From Eutypella sp. D-1 (Eukaryota > Ascomycota > Sordariomycetes > Xylariales > Diatrypaceae), in the NCBI GenBank assembly GCA_023313575.1, contig JAJTTP010000002.1, positions 3,534,001 through 3,598,000 of the forward strand: a stretch of DNA of 64,000 bases, read 5' to 3'. Shown here piece after piece: positions 60,431 through 64,000 of the stretch. Position numbers and translations under genes: made by a program. Numbering within the stretch: position 1 is the stretch's first letter; every line of letters begins with the position of its first letter. Below the pieces are notes generated by a model. That model was not told the DNA's origin, made no database searches, and was given only the letters and a program-made list of their open reading frames with translations.

Positions 60431-62334
60431 TCAGGCCTCCTCTTTCGGCTCGGACTCGAAGCCGGTAATGGAGACGACGACGTCCTTGCGGGCGTCTCCG
60501 CCCCTCGCCTGGACGACGGCGCGGAAGCCCTTGTCGCCCCAGAGGTCCTTAACAGTGAGCTCGCGGGTGCGGGCGAGGCTCTCGAGCTCGTCGAGGCGGT
60601 CGATGGTTTCCTGGAGGTGCTCATCGAAGCCGGGCTGGGCGCAGACGGCGCGGAAGGCGTTCTGCATGGCGACGGAGTCGGCCTGGACCATGGAGTGGGA
60701 GTCGATGGTGACGATGTTGATGTGGTCGAGGGCCTTGAGGAATTCGGCGTTGGTGACGAGCTCACGCGCCTCGTGTAGCGGGATCTGCGGCAGGCGGCCG
60801 TCGTCATACGCCGCGCCATCGCGCGCCATTGCCTCCCGCTCCCGCGCGATCAGCGCCTTGGCCAGAATCATCGCCGACGCGCAGATGTCCTGGTGTTCCT
60901 CGGCTCCGGGGTCCATCTCCTTGCCGAGGATCCAGCACTGATCCAGCAGCCACAGGCGTTCTTTCTCGCATATGGAGTCGCAGGTGCGCAGCATGTCGGG
61001 GGACTTGGCGACGTGGCTGAGGAAGCGCAGGCGCCCGCCGATGCGGCTGTACACGCGCTCGAGCACCTCGGTCGACACGTCCTCGTGGAACGCCTTGGCC
61101 CGGAACCGCCGCACCGACTCGATCGCCGTCGCCTTCTCAATGTCCCGCACGGGAACCACCTGCAGCCGCGTCGCCTGCCGCAGCAGTCGCTCCGTCGTCC
61201 AGTGCTCGTCGCTGTTAAGCACGACGGTGACGAGCTTGCTCGTGGCCCAGAGCTCGGCGCGCTGCTGCAGCAGCTCGAGCAGGTGGCGGCCGGCCTCGGC
61301 CTTGCCATCCCCATCCCGCAGCAGGTGCGTGCCATTAATGATCAGCACCAGGGGCCGCCCGACCTCGCGCTGCCGCTTCAGCGCAATCTTCTCCATCTGG
61401 TTGAACGCGCGCTCGATGTCGAGCAGCGGCGTGGTGTCGCGGGGGCCCTTGAAGCTGAACAGCCCGCCGATGTAGTCCTCGTGGAACTCGTAGTCGAGGG
61501 CCTTGCCGAGACGGATGCGGAAGATCTCCAGATCGCCGTGCGCTTCCAGCATCGCGATCCCGTCCCCCTTGATCCGGCTCATCGCCTTGAGAATCATCGA
61601 CGTCTTCCCCGTCCCCTTCTCCCCCGTCACCAGGTAGTAGTGCCCCTGCGTCGTGCCGTCCACGATCCCGTTGATCGTCGCCTGCTCCGTCCGCGGGATC
61701 CAGTCCGCGTCTTCGACGGCTTTGTCCGCTGCTTGCCGCCCTAGCGCCGCCCGCTCGAGTGTCGAGAACCCCGGCGCGAACGCGTTCTCCATCTTGCTCA
61801 GCACCAGCGACTTGTAGTACCAGTGGTACGAGTAACCCGCGAGCGCGAGGATCGCGATCGACCCCAGCGCCGTCGCCGCGCCCTCTTGCAGTTTCGAAAA
61901 CGAATCTCTCCAGGCACCGCCGCCGCCGCCGCCGCCATGAGGGCCCGCATGCCCCCGGCGACGAAGAGACGCGTCATCTGCCTTTGTCAGACCCACTGCT
62001 CCCAGTGTAGGATAGCCCTGCGGTCTTGCTCTGAGAAGTGACCGGGCCTTGACTCGATCAGCACTTTTCGAAATAGTTATTGGTAGTTAACTGGCTGTTG
62101 TAAAGATAGATAGAATTTTTTTTGTTTCCTTACCAGACGCCCTCTTGTTTGGCGGACCGGTCTGACCATCCCGGCGTGTTTGTTGTCTTTGCAGTGTTTG
62201 AAAGGGAGTGGGGGAGGGAGGAAGGAGGGTTGGCGGTCGACAGTCAGGCAGCGTTCCGCTAAAATCGAGGTAGTGTACCTTCGTACGGCTCCTCTAAAAA
62301 GGGGCTTGGCGGACGGACGTCTGCATCCCCACAT
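60431..62334 (-). CDS. mitochondrial membrane-anchored P-loop ATPase
   Basis: The long exon runs to about 62030 and has no ATG before the membrane segment; a GTG at 61996 is not a likely start. A first exon starting at ATG 62334 (MWGCRRPSAKPLFRGAVRR) supplies a classic arginine-rich mitochondrial presequence. One join is 62334-62279 to 62030-60431 (phase 2, 551 aa); a second uses the strong GTAAGG donor near 62130 with an acceptor just before GYPTLGAVG (phase 0). A transmembrane segment follows (TALGSIAILALAGYSY), then Walker A GEKGTGKTS, Walker B LVLIING and an AAA-like sensor region (VTVVLNSDEHW). The domain faces a mitochondrial compartment by inference. The exact ATPase subfamily (for example, Yme2/RNA12-like) is uncertain. 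Confidence 0.78.
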
Positions 62335-63004
62335 ATTAAATACTTACACTTACACTTCGAGCTCTTAACTTAACCCTTTCTCACAGGCTGCGACAACCCT
62401 CTCAATCCCTCAATTCTGTACCTAAGTAGTCGGTGATGTCTGGGCAGCCAGGCTTGGTTGGACCTTAAGAAGATAACGCATCTTTTGATTTATTAAGGAT
62501 ATTGCTACGCGGCCTTAATGGTAACTAATGTCAACATGAGAAAACTTAAAGAGAGTGTGGGAGACTAGTTAGTAGGTTTCAGTGGTTAAGGTCAGTGAAT
62601 GCCATAAAATGGATAGTCACTATTCAGAGTGACGGAATGCGGAAAAGAATATATATATATCGAGCCCCTGAACAACCCGAGGCCTTAAATATGTATTTTC
62701 ATCACTCCTCTCTCAGCAGAAGTTGTCTACTATACCAAATGGGTATCTTTTTTTTCCCGCACTGCCCCTCACCGGTAGTACCAGCTCTTTCAATGACTTA
62801 TACATCTTACAGGTAAAGTCGGAGTTCGAAGTTGAGTGGTTTTCTCCGTTTCCTATAAACTCCCAAGTTATATGCACTTCATCACGCCCCAATATAGTAT
62901 AGTGTACAATGCCCCCAACGATATATACAAAGTACCTCCGAAGTCTTTTTCCGCGCCCGCTTCCCGAAAGGTTTGTCGTTTTCTACCCGTCGCTTGCGCC
63001 TCGC
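62335..63004. other. promoter of the ATPase and 3' flank of the AspRS gene
   Basis: Non-coding, with TA-repeat patches near 62647-62661. Short ORFs only. Confidence 0.5.
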
Positions 63005-64000
63005 CTAGGAGAGAAGATTGTAGTGCCGGGCCTGCTCCTTGGTATACTTGGTGGGGCTGCCGACGAGGAGGTCCTCGCCCTTGTTGTTCTTAGGGAAGGC
63101 GATGACGTCACGGACGGTGGGGACGTCGCATAGGACGGCGATGAAGCGGTCGAAGCCGAAGGCGAAGCCGGCGTGGGGCGGACAGCCGGCGCGCAGCGCG
63201 TCGAGCAGGTGCGAGAACCGCGCGATGCCCGCGTCGTCCATGCCCAGCACCTCGCGGAACACGTACTCCTGCACCTCGGCGACGTGGATACGGCGGCTGC
63301 CCCCGCCCACCTCGACCCCGTTGATCACCAGATCGTAATGGTCCGCCGCCGCCGCCAGCGGGTCCCTGCGTAGAAGCTCGAGGTCCTGCTTGCTTCGCGG
63401 CGCTGTGAACGGGTGGTGCGTTGCCGATATGCCCTTCGTGCCGCCCTGTCCTGTGCCCGGCTCGCCGCCCTCGCCCTCTTCCGGCGTAAACATGGGAAAT
63501 TGCCGCACCCAGAGCGGTATGAACTCGTGCGGTCGGGGGATCAAGCCGGCCGCCACGGCGGCCTCGTGGATCGCGGTGCGCAGGCGCCCGATGTCCACGC
63601 ACGTCCGGAACCACGGGTCTGGCTTTCGCGCGACGAAGATCATGACGTCGCCGTCCTCTAGAGGACCCCACGCCATAAACTTGGGACTCGAGGCCTTCCC
63701 CATCTCGCTATAGGCCTCGGCGGCTTCGTGGCCAAGGGAGGCGAGGCCGTTGAGCGGCTTCGTCGAGTCGTAAATCAGTACGCCCGGTGAGCTGCCGGGG
63801 CTCAATTTGAGCGTCGACTTCGGCAGCGCATCCATGAATTTGCGAATGAATGCGCCGCTTTCCCCGGGCCGGAGCATATCCCCTGTTTCTGGATTTCGGA
63901 ACCGGAACCGGACTGCGTCGACCCTGCGATCTCCTTCTATGTTCGTGATCATGTCGACGAACTCCTGCGGCACGATGTGGGTGACGTTGTGAATCTGCCC
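63005..64000 (-). CDS. MSD1: mitochondrial aspartyl-tRNA synthetase, C-terminal part (cut by window edge)
   Basis: An open frame of 331 codons from the right edge to the stop at 63005. The 5' part, with the anticodon-binding domain and class II motifs 1 and 2, lies outside the window. Visible are the GAD-like insert typical of bacterial-type AspRS (about the first 140 residues), GISATHHPFTAP, YDLVINGVEVGGGSRRIH (motif shared with bacterial AspRS) and motif 3 HAGFAFGFDRFIAVL with its ATP-binding Arg. It charges mitochondrial tRNA-Asp in the matrix. The stop follows QARHYNLLS. A GTG-initiated sub-ORF at 63973 is only an internal position. Confidence 0.92.
   Translation of the reverse strand, partial: GQIHNVTHIVPQEFVDMITNIEGDRRVDAVRFRFRNPETGDMLRPGESGAFIRKFMDALPKSTLKLSPGSSPGVLIYDSTKPLNGLASLGHEAAEAYSEMGKASSPKFMAWGPLEDGDVMIFVARKPDPWFRTCVDIGRLRTAIHEAAVAAGLIPRPHEFIPLWVRQFPMFTPEEGEGGEPGTGQGGTKGISATHHPFTAPRSKQDLELLRRDPLAAAADHYDLVINGVEVGGGSRRIHVAEVQEYVFREVLGMDDAGIARFSHLLDALRAGCPPHAGFAFGFDRFIAVLCDVPTVRDVIAFPKNNKGEDLLVGSPTKYTKEQARHYNLLS

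Noticed and set aside
60893..61744. Plus-strand ORF of 283 codons opposite the ATPase
   Set aside because: Antisense shadow with Arg/Pro-biased composition; Walker motifs are on the minus strand.

Overview
The window is nuclear DNA of a filamentous ascomycete (Pezizomycotina, most likely a Sordariomycete; the genus cannot be fixed from sequence alone). The evidence is short GT-AG introns of mostly 50-80 nt with CTNAC-like branch sites, a split tRNA-Lys(CUU), a fused single-chain urease, HET-domain and Het-C incompatibility genes, a fungal SLC6-type transporter and a SAGA Ada3 subunit. Coding exons are GC-rich and wobble-biased. The spacers are long, carry many microsatellites and are seeded with TAGGTA/TACCTA half-sites. 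I find 14 recognisable or well-supported protein genes, one weak hypothetical gene and one tRNA gene. Most ORFs on the opposite strand of the GC-rich genes are shadows.

Layout. 0.7-2.7 kb (-): sodium/solute symporter of the SLC6 family. 4.9-7.8 kb (-): secreted subtilisin-like protease of 955 aa with a protease-associated insert. 8-16.5 kb is accessory in character: a HET-domain protein (-), an O-methyltransferase-fold protein that has lost its catalytic histidine (-), and a two-exon orphan gene (+) followed by two GC-rich hairpins. 17-24 kb holds two conserved genes on +: the Ada3/Ngg1 subunit of the SAGA acetyltransferase and a five-exon urease. 26.9-28.7 kb (-): HMG-box DNA-binding protein. 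A 9.3-kb stretch with no credible gene follows, then het-c (+, five exons, secreted, glycine-rich tail), then another 5-kb spacer.

46-51 kb: a PA-TM-RING ubiquitin ligase (+) whose first exons are unresolved, a weak 110-aa ORF (+), and an unknown 290-aa protein (-) with an in-frame intron. After a 3.8-kb spacer, 54.5-64 kb is a compact housekeeping cluster: class I alpha-1,2-mannosidase (+), tRNA-Lys(CUU), snRNP Sm G (+), an inner-membrane-type mitochondrial P-loop ATPase (-), and the C-terminal part of mitochondrial aspartyl-tRNA synthetase (-), cut by the right edge.

The genes do not form one pathway. Themes are nitrogen and nutrient acquisition (protease, urease, amino-acid-type transporter), non-self recognition (HET-domain gene and het-c, about 27 kb apart) and basic gene expression. 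I reconstructed exon structures by eye from splice signals, reading phase and protein continuity. No database search was possible.
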